Shown here: positions 17,253-26,103 of the stretch, piece after piece
Layout: each line of letters begins with the position of its first letter
How positions within the stretch are numbered: the first letter of the stretch is position 1
NCBI RefSeq assembly: GCF_023221595.1
Contig: NZ_CP096563.1
Coordinates: 4,268,501-4,332,500 of the forward strand
From: Rhodococcus qingshengii JCM 15477
Lineage (GTDB): Bacteria > Actinomycetota > Actinomycetes > Mycobacteriales > Mycobacteriaceae
Direction of reading: 5' to 3'
DNA length: 64,000 bases
Position numbers and translations under genes: made by a program
The notes under the pieces: generated by a model
The model's database searches: none
Told to the model about the DNA's origin: nothing
The model's input: only the letters and a program-made list of their open reading frames with translations

Positions 17253-17633
17253 GTGAGCATCGACCACATCGTTTCCGCAGTCGACGGCGATGCTGCCGAG
17301 CGAATCAAAACGGCCCTGACCCAGAGAGCCGCAACCTCGACGGACACGACCACGCTGGTGTTCGACGGCGTCCGGATCGAGATTCCACCGTCGGTCGGCG
17401 ACGCCGTCGTGCAGCTCCTGACCTACCTCGCTGCCGGGGACAGCGTCGCCCTCGGGCCAGTCGCAGAGCTCCTCACCACCTCGCAGGCAGCAGAGATCCT
17501 CGGCGTTTCGGACACGTATGTGCGCAAACTCGCCGACGCCGGGAAACTCCCGATCGAACTACGCGGCACCCACCGCAGGTTCCGCCTCGACGACGTGATG
17601 GCTTACCGCGAGCAGTTCCCCAAACGCGCCTAG
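17253..17633 (+). CDS. Excisionase-family (MerR-like HTH_17) DNA-binding protein
   Basis: About 126 residues. The C-terminal third is an excisionase-type helix-turn-helix (LLTTSQAAEILGVSDTYVRKLADAGKLPIELRGTHRRFRLDDVMAYREQF). The N-terminal part (about residues 1-70) is a beta-rich region also seen in VapB-like antitoxins that pair with PIN toxins. No PIN gene follows: the next gene is fadD15 on the opposite strand, overlapping by 4 bases. So this is either a solitary antitoxin remnant or a regulator. GTG at 17253 has CGGAGA upstream. Confidence 0.75.
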   Translation: MSIDHIVSAVDGDAAERIKTALTQRAATSTDTTTLVFDGVRIEIPPSVGDAVVQLLTYLAAGDSVALGPVAELLTTSQAAEILGVSDTYVRKLADAGKLPIELRGTHRRFRLDDVMAYREQFPKRA

Positions 17634-19423
17634 CTCTTCGCGTACATTCCTTCGATCTCTTTCGAGAACCGATCGACGACGACATTGCGCTTGATCTTGA
17701 GCGTCGCTGTCATCTCACCGTCTTCCTCGGTCAGATCGCGATCGAGAATGACGAACTTCTTGATCGACTCTGCATGTGAGACAGCGGCATTGGCGTCGTC
17801 GACGGCCTTCTGCAGCTCCGCTCGAAGGTCCTTGTCGTCACGTAGTTCGGCGACGGTGGCACCAGAAGGCTTGCCGTTCTCGGCCTTCCACTTCTCGAAC
17901 ACCTCGGGGTCGACGGTCAACAGCGCCGTGATGTAGGTCTTCCCGTCGCCGACGACGACTGCCTGCGAGACGATGGAATGCGAACGGATACGGTCTTCCA
18001 TCGGGCCGGGCGAGACGTTCTTGCCGCCCGCCGTCACCAGAAGATCCTTCTTGCGTCCGGTGATGGAAAGGTAACCTTCGCTGTCGAGTTCACCGAGATC
18101 ACCGGTTCGCATCCAGCCGTTGACGAATGTCTCTTCGGTGGCCTTGTCGTTCTTCCAGTATCCCTTGAAGACGACTCCACCGTTGAGTTCGATCTCGCCA
18201 TCCTCGGCGATGCGAACCCCGTTGCCGCCCATCGGCTGTCCGACGGTTCCGATCTTCTGAGCACCCGGGACGTTGACGCAGTGCGCCGCAGTAGTTTCGG
18301 TGAGGCCATAGCCCTCGTAGATCGGAACTCCGAGCCCACGGAAGAAGTGCCCCAGCTCAGGAGTGAGGGCGCCGCCACCGGAGATCGCGAACCAGCACTC
18401 GCCGCCGAGAGCCTCACGAAGCTTCGAATACACGAGCTTGTCTGCCACTGCGTGCTTCGCCTTCAAGATCAGCGAGGGACCGCCCTTGTCGAGGGCTTGG
18501 CTGTACTCCTTGGCGGTGGCTTCGGCGAAGGCGAAGATCGCGCTGGGGATCTTTCCACCGGATTCCGCCTTGCGTGCTGCGCCGTCACGAACTTTTTCGA
18601 AGACACGCGGAACACCGAGGATGGTGTTGGGCTTGTACCGCTCGAATTGAGTTGTGATGGTGGCAAAGTCAGACCAGTGCGCCTGCGACGCACCAGCTTC
18701 GAACGTCGCGAGGGACACCGCGCGGGCCAGTACGTGCGCGAGCGGCAAGAAGGTCAGGACTCGGTTTCCCGGAACCGCCACCTTGCCGATCGATGCCGTG
18801 AGAATCCCGCGCACCTCGGACAGGAAGTTGCGGTGCGTGAGGATGCATCCCTTGGGACGGCCTGTGGTGCCGGAAGTGTAGACGAGTGACGCCAGATCGT
18901 CGGCCTTGATGCCCGCGAGTCGCTTCTTCAGCTCGGTATCGTCAACGTCGGCGCCCTGTGCGGTTAGCTTTTCGACTGCTCCGTCGTCGATCTGCATGAC
19001 GGCCTTGAGAGAGCTTGGCGCGTCCTGGAACAGCTGCTCGTGCGCGCCGGTTTCGACGATCGCGATGACGGCCTCGGAGTCTTCGAGGATCCAGCTGACC
19101 TGCCCCTGAGACGACGAGTCGTAGATCGGAACGGTAGCGGCGCCGGCAGCCCAGATGGCGAAGTCGAAGAGCGTCCACTCGTATCGGGTCGCGGAGAGGA
19201 GTGCGACGCGGTCGCCTGCCTGCACCCCGGCTGCAATGAGACCGTTTGCGACGCCGGTGACCTGCTCGGCGAACTCTTTGGCTGTGACGTCTACCCAACC
19301 CTCTCCCTTGGGGCGGGAGAACACCGTCAGTTCGGGCGTGCGCTCGGCGTGAGTGAAGACGGTGTGCACCACAGACTCATTGTCGGAGATGGTGAACTGG
19401 GCTTTGGCGCTGTACTCACTCAC
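17630..19423 (-). CDS. fadD15: Long-chain fatty acid-CoA ligase, FadD15 type
   Basis: 597 residues, a normal length for the family. AMP-binding motif YTSGTTGRPKG (182-192), then FLPLAHVLARAVS, EGYGLTETTA, and the hinge region GYLSITGRKKDLLVTAGGKNVSP. It activates long-chain fatty acids to acyl-CoA through an acyl-adenylate at the membrane or in the cytosol, feeding beta-oxidation or lipid synthesis. The start overlaps the MarR stop by 4 bases (ATGA), so the pair is an operon and MarR probably controls it. Confidence 0.9.
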   Translation of the reverse strand: MSEYSAKAQFTISDNESVVHTVFTHAERTPELTVFSRPKGEGWVDVTAKEFAEQVTGVANGLIAAGVQAGDRVALLSATRYEWTLFDFAIWAAGAATVPIYDSSSQGQVSWILEDSEAVIAIVETGAHEQLFQDAPSSLKAVMQIDDGAVEKLTAQGADVDDTELKKRLAGIKADDLASLVYTSGTTGRPKGCILTHRNFLSEVRGILTASIGKVAVPGNRVLTFLPLAHVLARAVSLATFEAGASQAHWSDFATITTQFERYKPNTILGVPRVFEKVRDGAARKAESGGKIPSAIFAFAEATAKEYSQALDKGGPSLILKAKHAVADKLVYSKLREALGGECWFAISGGGALTPELGHFFRGLGVPIYEGYGLTETTAAHCVNVPGAQKIGTVGQPMGGNGVRIAEDGEIELNGGVVFKGYWKNDKATEETFVNGWMRTGDLGELDSEGYLSITGRKKDLLVTAGGKNVSPGPMEDRIRSHSIVSQAVVVGDGKTYITALLTVDPEVFEKWKAENGKPSGATVAELRDDKDLRAELQKAVDDANAAVSHAESIKKFVILDRDLTEEDGEMTATLKIKRNVVVDRFSKEIEGMYAKS

Positions 19424-19863
19424 AGGGTGTCATCTCCGTTGGTCTGCGATTCGATGCTGATTCTGAAGCGGTGGAGTGCGCGGGCGAAGTCTGCGACCTC
19501 GGACTCGGTCCAATCGTGCAGCCTGCCGGCGACTTGGTCGAGCCGACGCGCGTCGGCGGCGTCGAGGTATTTGCGGCCAGCCTCCGTGAGGTGCAGCGGA
19601 TTGCCCTGACGAACGGATCCCGGATCGGCATATACCCAGCCTGCCTCGATGCACCCGCGCACTTGGCGCGAGATGGTCGAGCGGTTGACGCCGAAGACTT
19701 CGGAGATCTCCGTGGCCTTGCATCCGTCATTGCGGCCGATGAAGGAGAGGAACGAATGCTGGGCGATCGACGGGTGGTCATCGGAATGCCGATCCCCCGT
19801 CATCAACTGCCGCGTCAGGTGCACCAGCTCGTCATGAACGGCTGGTGGACCGGTGAGCGCCAT
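19420..19863 (-). CDS. MarR-family transcriptional regulator
   Basis: 147 residues. The winged helix GCKATEISEVFGVNRSTISRQVRGCIEAGWV and the wing NPLHLTEAGRKYLD are typical of MarR proteins. It is the first gene of an operon with fadD15 and probably responds to a fatty acid or acyl-CoA, an inference from the partner. ATG at 19863 is preferred; GGAG lies only two bases upstream, which is short. An inverted repeat (19875-19889) overlaps the expected promoter. Confidence 0.85.
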   Translation of the reverse strand: MALTGPPAVHDELVHLTRQLMTGDRHSDDHPSIAQHSFLSFIGRNDGCKATEISEVFGVNRSTISRQVRGCIEAGWVYADPGSVRQGNPLHLTEAGRKYLDAADARRLDQVAGRLHDWTESEVADFARALHRFRISIESQTNGDDTL

Positions 19864-19874
19864 TGCTCCGTCGT

Positions 19875-19889
19875 GTTGCACTGGGCAAC
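19875..19889. promoter_or_regulatory. Candidate MarR operator
   Basis: GTTGC-N5-GCAAC is a perfect 5+5 inverted repeat 12 bases upstream of the MarR start. Dyads of the TTGC/GCAA type are common MarR-family operators. Self-regulation is inferred. Confidence 0.5.
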
Positions 19890-19925
19890 TATAACGCTGC
19901 CCCCAGTCCCGATTGCAATATGACC

Positions 19926-19959
19926 GCCGCCACCGACAAGAAGTCCGTCGGTGGCGGCG
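19926..19959 (-). terminator. GC-rich hairpin after the symporter operon
   Basis: CGCCGCCACCGAC pairs with GTCGGTGGCGGCG around a short loop, directly after the 43-codon gene on the minus strand. There is no T-run, as is common for actinobacterial terminators. Confidence 0.55.
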
Positions 19960-19966
19960 TGAAAAG

Positions 19967-20098
19967 TTAGACCAGATCCTCACCGTTGCGGCGAGCAGTT
20001 GCCCAATCCTTGAAGAATCCCTTGCTGATGACTCCCAGCACGACCAAGACCAACGCCGGCCAGATCAGAACATAAATGGTCAGTAGAGCTGTACTCAT
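19967..20098 (-). CDS. 43-residue putative symporter small subunit
   Basis: ATG at 20098 to TAA at 19967, encoding 43 residues. A single hydrophobic segment (LLTIYVLIWPALVLVVLGVI, about 5-24) is followed by a basic, polar tail (SKGFFKDW, ATARRNGEDLV). GGAAGGGATACGA lies before the start. It sits 27 bases downstream of the sodium:solute symporter gene on the same strand and before a hairpin, so it is the last gene of that operon. Short one-helix proteins of this size occur beside SSS- and NSS-type transporters and are annotated as small subunits (the MetS subunit of MetP is the studied case). It was found by reading the sequence directly, being shorter than usual gene-finding limits. Confidence 0.75.
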   Translation of the reverse strand: MSTALLTIYVLIWPALVLVVLGVISKGFFKDWATARRNGEDLV

Positions 20099-20125
20099 TC
20101 GTATCCCTTCCACTTGTCTCGACGG

Positions 20126-21778
20126 TTACTTTCCGGACGCTCCCACGGCAGAAAGCTCGTCATCGTCGAAGTCTCCGGTCCGCTGCTTGATCAGTTCGAA
20201 ATCGAACGTCTCACGCTGATTGACGGACATCGCAAAGCACACGACGGTACTGACGGCATAGGCCACCAAAGATCCGCTGAGCGTTGGGTAGTCGTGGAGG
20301 AAGCCGATTGCGAACGGCGCGGACAGCACGATCGCCAGGCCACCGACGATCTGCGCAACCTTCAGGCCGAAGAATCCAAATGCCATGAGCCCCAGCACCA
20401 CTCCGATACCGACAACGGCAACGATGTCGGAGAAGATCCCGAACATCCCATCCATCGGCACCCAACTGAATCGGACGGGCAAGAAGGCGGCAAGCGCCAC
20501 CAGCACCGACACAGTGAAGGCCTTGTTGGTGACCTTTCCCCAATAGAAGCTCGCGATAACCGGGAACACCAGCGCGCCCCACAGCGCGCCGACGAACACC
20601 AACAGATCAAGAATGCTCAGTTGCAGACTTGCCAAGGAGATAGCCGCCGCCGTGGCAACTATCATCGTTACTCGGCCGATGAGCAGCATCCGTCGAGGGT
20701 TCGCATTGGCCTTGCCTGCGACGGCTTGGCCGTAAACGTCGGTCATCACGATGGACGAGAGCGCCGCAAGGTCCGAGTCTGCCGTCGATGACAGCGCGCC
20801 GATGATCATGACAAAGAAGACAGCCAGCAAAATTCCGGGCAGGTACGACGCGGCCATCTGCGGAATCAGATTGTTGACGTCACCATCCATCGGCTCGATT
20901 CCGAGGTATAGAGCGAGAACACCCAGCATTCCGACACCAATGACCGTTGCGCCGTATCCGACGGTTGCGGTGATGAAGGTGGGCTTGATCAGGTCTTCGT
21001 GGACCGCGAACAGACGTTGGGCAATGGTCTGGTTGCCGATTGCGTAGGCAAGAACTGCCGCGATGTACGGCGCGCCCTGCTCGAAGAAGGCAACGCTCGA
21101 GAAGAAGTTGCCCTGCTCAGCAGTAAGGTTGCCTGCCCCGGAGTCGAAGGCTGCCGGGAACCCTGCCGCAAAGAAGATGAACGGCACCAAAACCGCTACC
21201 GCACCGAGCATTCCGATCAGCTGAACGAAGTCGGTCAACACCGAAGCGCGGAAGCCCGACCACAACGTGTACAGCAAAACGCCCAGCGCAACGATGAACA
21301 CACCCTGGATGAAGTTGAACGGCGAAAGCAACGCGATCAGCAGACCACCAGCGAGGAAGTTCGACATCAAACTGATGAGACTGCCGACGATATTGGAGCC
21401 CGCGAGCATCAGCTGACTCGAGCGTCCGTGCCGCGCGTACATGACCTCAGCCAGGGTGTGGGCTTTCGGCGCTACTTTGCGAATTCGCTGGCCGAACGGA
21501 TAAATGAAGAGAATCATCAACGCGCCCCACAAACCGTAGTGAATGGGGCCGGAGATTCCGTAGGTGTAGCCAGAAGTGGCAGATGCGTACATCGACGACG
21601 CCCAAATCCAGGTGGCCGTCATGCTCGCGGCCGAAACACCAAATCCTAATTTGTTTCCGGCGGTCATAAAACCGTCGGCATTTTCCTGTTTCTTACCAAT
21701 ACGAAGAGAAATCAGAAATGTTCCACCATAAAAAGCAACAAGCAGTGAAACAATTACCAAGGTACTGAACTGGACCAT
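20126..21778 (-). CDS. Sodium:solute symporter, Dur3-like (SSS family)
   Basis: About 550 residues with roughly 13-15 hydrophobic segments. The segment TATWIWASSMYASATSGYTYGISGPIHYG and the following RIRKVAPKAHTLAEVMYARHG match the pattern of Dur3 urea/polyamine transporters within the SSS family. GALSSTADSDLAALSSIV is the conserved sodium-site helix. It would import a small solute with sodium; urea is one possibility, but the neighbours do not confirm it. ATG at 21778 (MVQFSTLV) is preferred, as the frame extends to 21871 without a signal-like sequence. The 43-residue gene follows after 27 bases. Confidence 0.85.
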   Translation of the reverse strand: MVQFSTLVIVSLLVAFYGGTFLISLRIGKKQENADGFMTAGNKLGFGVSAASMTATWIWASSMYASATSGYTYGISGPIHYGLWGALMILFIYPFGQRIRKVAPKAHTLAEVMYARHGRSSQLMLAGSNIVGSLISLMSNFLAGGLLIALLSPFNFIQGVFIVALGVLLYTLWSGFRASVLTDFVQLIGMLGAVAVLVPFIFFAAGFPAAFDSGAGNLTAEQGNFFSSVAFFEQGAPYIAAVLAYAIGNQTIAQRLFAVHEDLIKPTFITATVGYGATVIGVGMLGVLALYLGIEPMDGDVNNLIPQMAASYLPGILLAVFFVMIIGALSSTADSDLAALSSIVMTDVYGQAVAGKANANPRRMLLIGRVTMIVATAAAISLASLQLSILDLLVFVGALWGALVFPVIASFYWGKVTNKAFTVSVLVALAAFLPVRFSWVPMDGMFGIFSDIVAVVGIGVVLGLMAFGFFGLKVAQIVGGLAIVLSAPFAIGFLHDYPTLSGSLVAYAVSTVVCFAMSVNQRETFDFELIKQRTGDFDDDELSAVGASGK

Positions 21779-22166
21779 GTCGGACCCCGTCACATGCCAC
21801 ATCCTTCGCACATAATCGGCAGAGCAAAGCACAAAACCCCTGTTCAGGATTTTTGCGCTTCGTTTCTGCACGCCCTAGGAGCGACCGCCATACCAACACC
21901 GGTCACATATTCAATTGACTAGCAACACGCACTTCGTCTTTTCGGAAACCCAACCTCCACAAAATAAATCTTCTGCGCAAGCTTTTGGCTCGACCACGCA
22001 ATTCAACAACTGAGAATCGACCATAGCATGATGGCAATTTCGAACAAAAACTCCGATATTTTCCCACCCGAAAATATTCATGTTTCCGCCGCAGTAATAT
22101 CGTGCGCTTCCAGCGCATATAACAACTCCGCATCGATTGAAATCGATGCTCGATTCGATCGCGTAC
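21779..22166. other. Non-coding region upstream of the symporter, AT-rich with a dyad
   Basis: About 390 bases without a convincing gene. The part 21900-22160 is clearly richer in A+T than its surroundings. It holds a perfect inverted repeat ATATTTTC-N6-GAAAATAT (22056-22077), a possible regulator site for the symporter operon. Short reading frames here lack ribosome sites and family features. Confidence 0.5.
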
Positions 22167-23561
22167 CTACATCGACAGGACCATCCTGGCAAACCGTCGG
22201 CCCCACTCGGGATCGGCGGAAACATGCTGGTCCAGCGGATTGGAGACAATCGCCCCGATCATTCGCAGGTACACGAGAGTGTCTCGCACCATCCACGTCC
22301 AATCGTCGTCCCCGAGTCGTGTTCCGTCTGTTGTCGACCAACCCAATGCCGTGAGGCCTTCGATCATCACTTCACTACGTTCGGACTCCGACAAGCCGGC
22401 AGCCAACGTAAGGAACAGAATTCGGCCGGCTTCCTGCGCCAACTCACCCTTTCCCAACGGCATGGCCGTCACGATGTGACGCCACAGCTCGCCTTCATAT
22501 GCAAGCACTGACGCGCCGAGTCGAGTCAGAATCAAAGTGCCTCGGAGTTTCCGGACAAATCCCAGTGTCTTGGCGGCTTCAACGAGTACTGCCAATTGCG
22601 AGTCACTCCCTGCCGTGACATCGATCCAGTCACTGCCCCAATCGAGTTCGTCTCGGGCGTCCGCAACATGGTCCGAAGGAAGTGCCCCGGACGCCGTCAA
22701 AACAATCCCACCACCTCGCGCGGAGTTCAGCAGCCACAGCAGTTGGCGGGTTGCTCCCTCACGCATCACCTCGAAATAGTTGTCATATCCGCCACGAAGC
22801 TCCGATTTGGCAACTGCGGCAAACAATTTCGGCGCGGAATGAACCGACAGGCGGCGCAAGAACTTCTCGAATACCGAGCTTCCCACAGGTGGTGACTTAT
22901 GCAGTGCCACTGCAATGGTGACTGCTGCATTGGACTCTGCGGGAACAAAACGTTCGGGATCGAACAGTCCGGTACTCGCCTGCACGTTCAGGAACTCGCG
23001 ATACCCGATCGGACCGCCAGAATCCTCCGGCGGGCACGCTCTCTCGCCGTCGAGACAGGATGGCTCAGAAATCGGCTGGTCTTCGACAATCTGCTCGAGA
23101 ACCAACGTGTGACTCCACCTTGCGCGGGCATTGTACTCATAACGGACGTACTCCCCGACCGCGGTAACTGCCTCGTCGATCCGGACTTCGTCCTCACCAA
23201 ACTCGTCTTCCTGGTATCCGTCGCGCTCGATCACCTCTGGCGCGATATACCGATCTGGGCCATTGTCCGTTGAATGATGGACACTCACCCACTGATGAGC
23301 GTGTTGATCTCCCCACCCCATCACCGCCTGCACAATCGAATGAAGTTGGTCCAGTTCGATATTCGACGGGACCGAAAACCGTCTCCAAATAGGCGGCGTG
23401 ATGCAATCGAGTTCGATCCGCATGACAAAGTTCGCCACCTCCGGCCGTCGACGCTGATTCCGCATCTGCCTCGGCGTAAGGACCTTCATCTGGCTTTGGG
23501 TCGCTTGATATGCAGGTACCAAACGCAGATGTGAAGCTCGCCGAACTCGCTGACCCGTCAT
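22167..23561 (-). CDS. Plasmid pRiA4b ORF-3-like protein (intact copy)
   Basis: 464 residues. The N-terminal domain (about 45-190) has the family signature: ITPPIWRRFSVPSNIELDQLHSIVQAVMGWGDQHAHQW, then FGEDEVRIDEAV, the tryptophan-histidine WSHTLVLE and a CPPEDSGGPIGYREFL motif. The C-terminal 270 residues are helical with no known domain. pRiA4b ORF-3-like proteins are widespread on plasmids and in mobile regions, and their role is unknown. The protein is paralogous to the gene broken by the IS21-family element at 56293-60364. The start at 23561 has no clear Shine-Dalgarno site. Confidence 0.8.
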   Translation of the reverse strand: MTGQRVRRASHLRLVPAYQATQSQMKVLTPRQMRNQRRRPEVANFVMRIELDCITPPIWRRFSVPSNIELDQLHSIVQAVMGWGDQHAHQWVSVHHSTDNGPDRYIAPEVIERDGYQEDEFGEDEVRIDEAVTAVGEYVRYEYNARARWSHTLVLEQIVEDQPISEPSCLDGERACPPEDSGGPIGYREFLNVQASTGLFDPERFVPAESNAAVTIAVALHKSPPVGSSVFEKFLRRLSVHSAPKLFAAVAKSELRGGYDNYFEVMREGATRQLLWLLNSARGGGIVLTASGALPSDHVADARDELDWGSDWIDVTAGSDSQLAVLVEAAKTLGFVRKLRGTLILTRLGASVLAYEGELWRHIVTAMPLGKGELAQEAGRILFLTLAAGLSESERSEVMIEGLTALGWSTTDGTRLGDDDWTWMVRDTLVYLRMIGAIVSNPLDQHVSADPEWGRRFARMVLSM

Positions 23562-23804
23562 GTATGGAGGCTAGATCTACCTACCGACAGCCGAGATACT
23601 CACTGCCACAAGGTTACCCGATTTGTCGGGGCTCGCATCTCGTCGCTGGTCGGCTGTCAAGTCCAGATCAACACGGACCTACCCAGGCATCTTTGATCAT
23701 CCACTGCGCGGACAACAGTGTGCGCCGATTACCGTAGACCTGACAGCTACCGCACGAAAACAGTGCCCAGCGCCTGCTCGGACTGGCACAGAACATGAGG
23801 ATCC

Positions 23805-24395
23805 ATGAGCGACCACGACACGACCGCCGACCAGCCCCTCCACATCAACGGCGCAATTGCCTTGGTGACGGACGAGCGCGACGAATTGGTTCGCCTGTGC
23901 GTCCAGACCCTCGCCGAACTACTGGGTAGTGAGCCTGCCACCGATGACGACGGCGACATCGTCGTGCCGGTTCACGGATTTGTCGTCTACGTGACAGTTG
24001 CGGATGACGGCCCTCAGATCAACGTCTGGTCTTCGGTTCTGACCGGCCTCGGCAATCCCTCGCATGCTGCGACTCGACTGATCGAACTCGCGCAGGAATG
24101 GCCGCGCCTGCGCTTCGCCTTCAGCGGCGACCACCTACTGGTCTCCACGATGCTCGACGCCGATCCCTTCGCGCCGCAGCATCTGCTGAACCTGATCGAC
24201 GAGGTTCACGACTTCACTCACGAACTCGACGACGATTTTGCTGAGTCCTTCGGCGGCACCCTCGACTGCGACGCCGATGACGACAGCTACGCCGGCGACT
24301 GCAATCCCGGCGGTTGCGGCGGTGACTGTGACTGTGCGTGCGGCGATGATGCAGACGGCGTCGACGGTGATCTTGGTATTACACAAGTTAAGTAG
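23805..24395 (+). CDS. TY-Chap (YbjN-like) domain protein with Cys/Asp/Gly-rich tail
   Basis: 196 residues. Residues about 15-150 form one TY-Chap-like domain, paralogous to the second domain of the protein at 1510-2856 (shared DGDI-V-V-G-F/V-V, HAATRLIELAQEWPRLRF and DPFAPQHL segments). The last 45 residues are unusual: very rich in Asp, Gly and Cys, with eight Cys in the order DC, DC, GC, DCDCAC, which suggests metal binding. The stop is 45 bases from the convergent HNH gene. Confidence 0.7.
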   Translation: MSDHDTTADQPLHINGAIALVTDERDELVRLCVQTLAELLGSEPATDDDGDIVVPVHGFVVYVTVADDGPQINVWSSVLTGLGNPSHAATRLIELAQEWPRLRFAFSGDHLLVSTMLDADPFAPQHLLNLIDEVHDFTHELDDDFAESFGGTLDCDADDDSYAGDCNPGGCGGDCDCACGDDADGVDGDLGITQVK

Positions 24396-24440
24396 TCTGG
24401 CTCATCTTCGATCTGCTCCGCAGAGCGCTCGCTGGCGAAG

Positions 24441-25475
24441 TCACGAAGCGACATAGATCTGCGTGCGGTGCCAGTCCAGATAGACAACATCCGGACGCTC
24501 CGCCTTGTCCGGCAAGATCAATCGGTCTCTCAGAGGTGGCTTCCCGAGTGCGGCGCGAAGCGGACCTTCGATCTCCATATCGCTCTCGACGCCGGGCGCG
24601 TAATGGAGGTTCAAGTCCTCATCGACGGTGATGAGCCCCGTATCGAAGGCAATGTCATGTGTCGGACACGCGGTGAAGCCGTTGCGACGGTCAAGTCGCT
24701 CTTTGTCAGTGCTGTCTCGCCAGGGCTTGATATGGCTTGCAGTAAGGAGGCGCGGCCGGCGTCGGCCACCGATGTTCGCGCTAAGGCCACAGAACACGCA
24801 GCGGTGCTCGTGATTGCTGAGTACGCCAGCGGCGAACCGATGCTGGCCGATCCGAACCCTCGAGGTCAGCAATCGCTGGGTGGTCGCGATGGGGATATCT
24901 TTACGCTCGCTAGACCACTTTTCGAGCGACTGCTCCAAGGATCTCTCGATCTCACTTTGGACTAACTCTTCTTGTCCCGCCAACCACAGCGTTTCGCCGT
25001 TTTCCAATTCGAGGAAGTCTGGCAACGCATGTTCGTCAATTCCGTGGGAACGCGCCGACCGCAGAATTCGAAGGTATACGTCCTGCATCAACACGCTGTC
25101 CGAAAGCATCAACGACGCGACTTCGACCTCATATCGCCCGCCATGACTACGTGTTCCATCCAGGTTCGCCATCTTTGCGATAAAGCTCGTGGGCGGACGC
25201 TTGAACAAACTCGCAAGATGCTGGACCGGCATTCCCGCTCGATGTGCAGAAGAGCTACCGAACCGGCGATGGTCAACCAACAGCGATGCGCAGAGCGACA
25301 ACACGACCTCGCTCGGAACGAACGGCACCTGTCGGCTTCCCTTCGGTACCTCCTGACGTGCGAGTACCGATTTCCACTGCGCCTCCAGCGCGGCGGGCGA
25401 TGGGTCAAGAAACTCGGAGATCACCGAAGGTGCCACTATGCGCCTTCCTGGTAAGCGTCCAACCCGCAAGTTCAC
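24441..25475 (-). CDS. HNH endonuclease (restriction-type, HNH_2)
   Basis: 344 residues. The C-terminal nuclease has a zinc-binding pair (HRCVFCGLS, about residue 222), the catalytic LLTASHIKPW (His about 246) and RRNGFTACPTHDIAFDTGLI, the arrangement of HNH_2 modules in restriction enzymes such as type IV or modified-base systems. The N-terminal 200 residues carry SLFKRPPTSFIAKMANLDG, a segment seen in other HNH restriction proteins and likely DNA-contacting. It lies 136 bases after the small basic gene, same strand, and is probably the effector of the MORC/Z1 operon. Start GTG 25475 without a strong ribosome site. Confidence 0.8.
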   Translation of the reverse strand: MNLRVGRLPGRRIVAPSVISEFLDPSPAALEAQWKSVLARQEVPKGSRQVPFVPSEVVLSLCASLLVDHRRFGSSSAHRAGMPVQHLASLFKRPPTSFIAKMANLDGTRSHGGRYEVEVASLMLSDSVLMQDVYLRILRSARSHGIDEHALPDFLELENGETLWLAGQEELVQSEIERSLEQSLEKWSSERKDIPIATTQRLLTSRVRIGQHRFAAGVLSNHEHRCVFCGLSANIGGRRRPRLLTASHIKPWRDSTDKERLDRRNGFTACPTHDIAFDTGLITVDEDLNLHYAPGVESDMEIEGPLRAALGKPPLRDRLILPDKAERPDVVYLDWHRTQIYVAS

Positions 25476-25611
25476 ACACTAGCCGGCGCCGCGCGGAATC
25501 ATTCGAAGCCACTCGTGTGGTATCGCCATCCACTGATGAAGGAGTCCGGCGAACCAGTGCGCCAATCTGGCGGCCCCAAGGACCACAACGGCGCGCTGAG
25601 AGAAGGAGCCC

Positions 25612-26103
25612 CTACCGGAACGCACTGCCCTTCGAGGTCAGTGCCTTCACCCGCTCGACGGTCCAGACCGCCAGCACATCGACCTTCCGTTTACGGCCGG
25701 TCTCCTTGTGCGTGTCGATCTCCTGCTCCGCGATGATGTCCTTGATCCCGTCTGCATCGAGGGCTGAAAGACGCTCCAGCAGCGCTGCTTCCCCATCGAC
25801 CTTGAAGACATCGAACGGGTCGAAAGCCCCCGGCTCCCGCTTCACCTTCGGTACAGCAGCACGACGACGCGGCGCCGGCGCAGAAGCAGGTACCACAACG
25901 GCGGATCCATCCGACGGAACTACGAAAGCGCTTTCGATTGCCTTCGCGAAGCGCGGGGTACGGGCAGCTTCCTCTGCAACTACCTGAACCAGTTTGGCCA
26001 GCAACACCGATGCCGAGGCATTGGTTGCTCCCAACTTGAGGAGCGCTGCACCGGTTTCCTGCACCTGCACGCGACGACGCGCCTCATCGATACCCGCACT
26101 CAT
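25612..26103 (-). CDS. Small basic protein coupled to ParA
   Basis: 163 residues, not recognised. It has a helical N-terminus (ARRRVQVQETGAALLKLG), a Pro/Ala/Arg-rich middle (ASAPAPRRRAAVPKVKREPG) and a C-terminal region (KDIIAEQEIDTHKETGRKRK, DVLAVWTVERV). The start overlaps the ParA stop (ATGA, 26100-26103). Its position after a ParA-type ATPase is the one usually held by a ParB or adaptor protein, but no ParB motif is seen. Functional assignment would be speculative. Confidence 0.7.
   Translation of the reverse strand: MSAGIDEARRRVQVQETGAALLKLGATNASASVLLAKLVQVVAEEAARTPRFAKAIESAFVVPSDGSAVVVPASAPAPRRRAAVPKVKREPGAFDPFDVFKVDGEAALLERLSALDADGIKDIIAEQEIDTHKETGRKRKVDVLAVWTVERVKALTSKGSAFR

Noticed and set aside
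16784..17633. A toxin-antitoxin pair made of the RHH and excisionase-like genes
   Set aside because: They are divergent, both look like DNA-binding proteins, and no toxin fold is encoded nearby.
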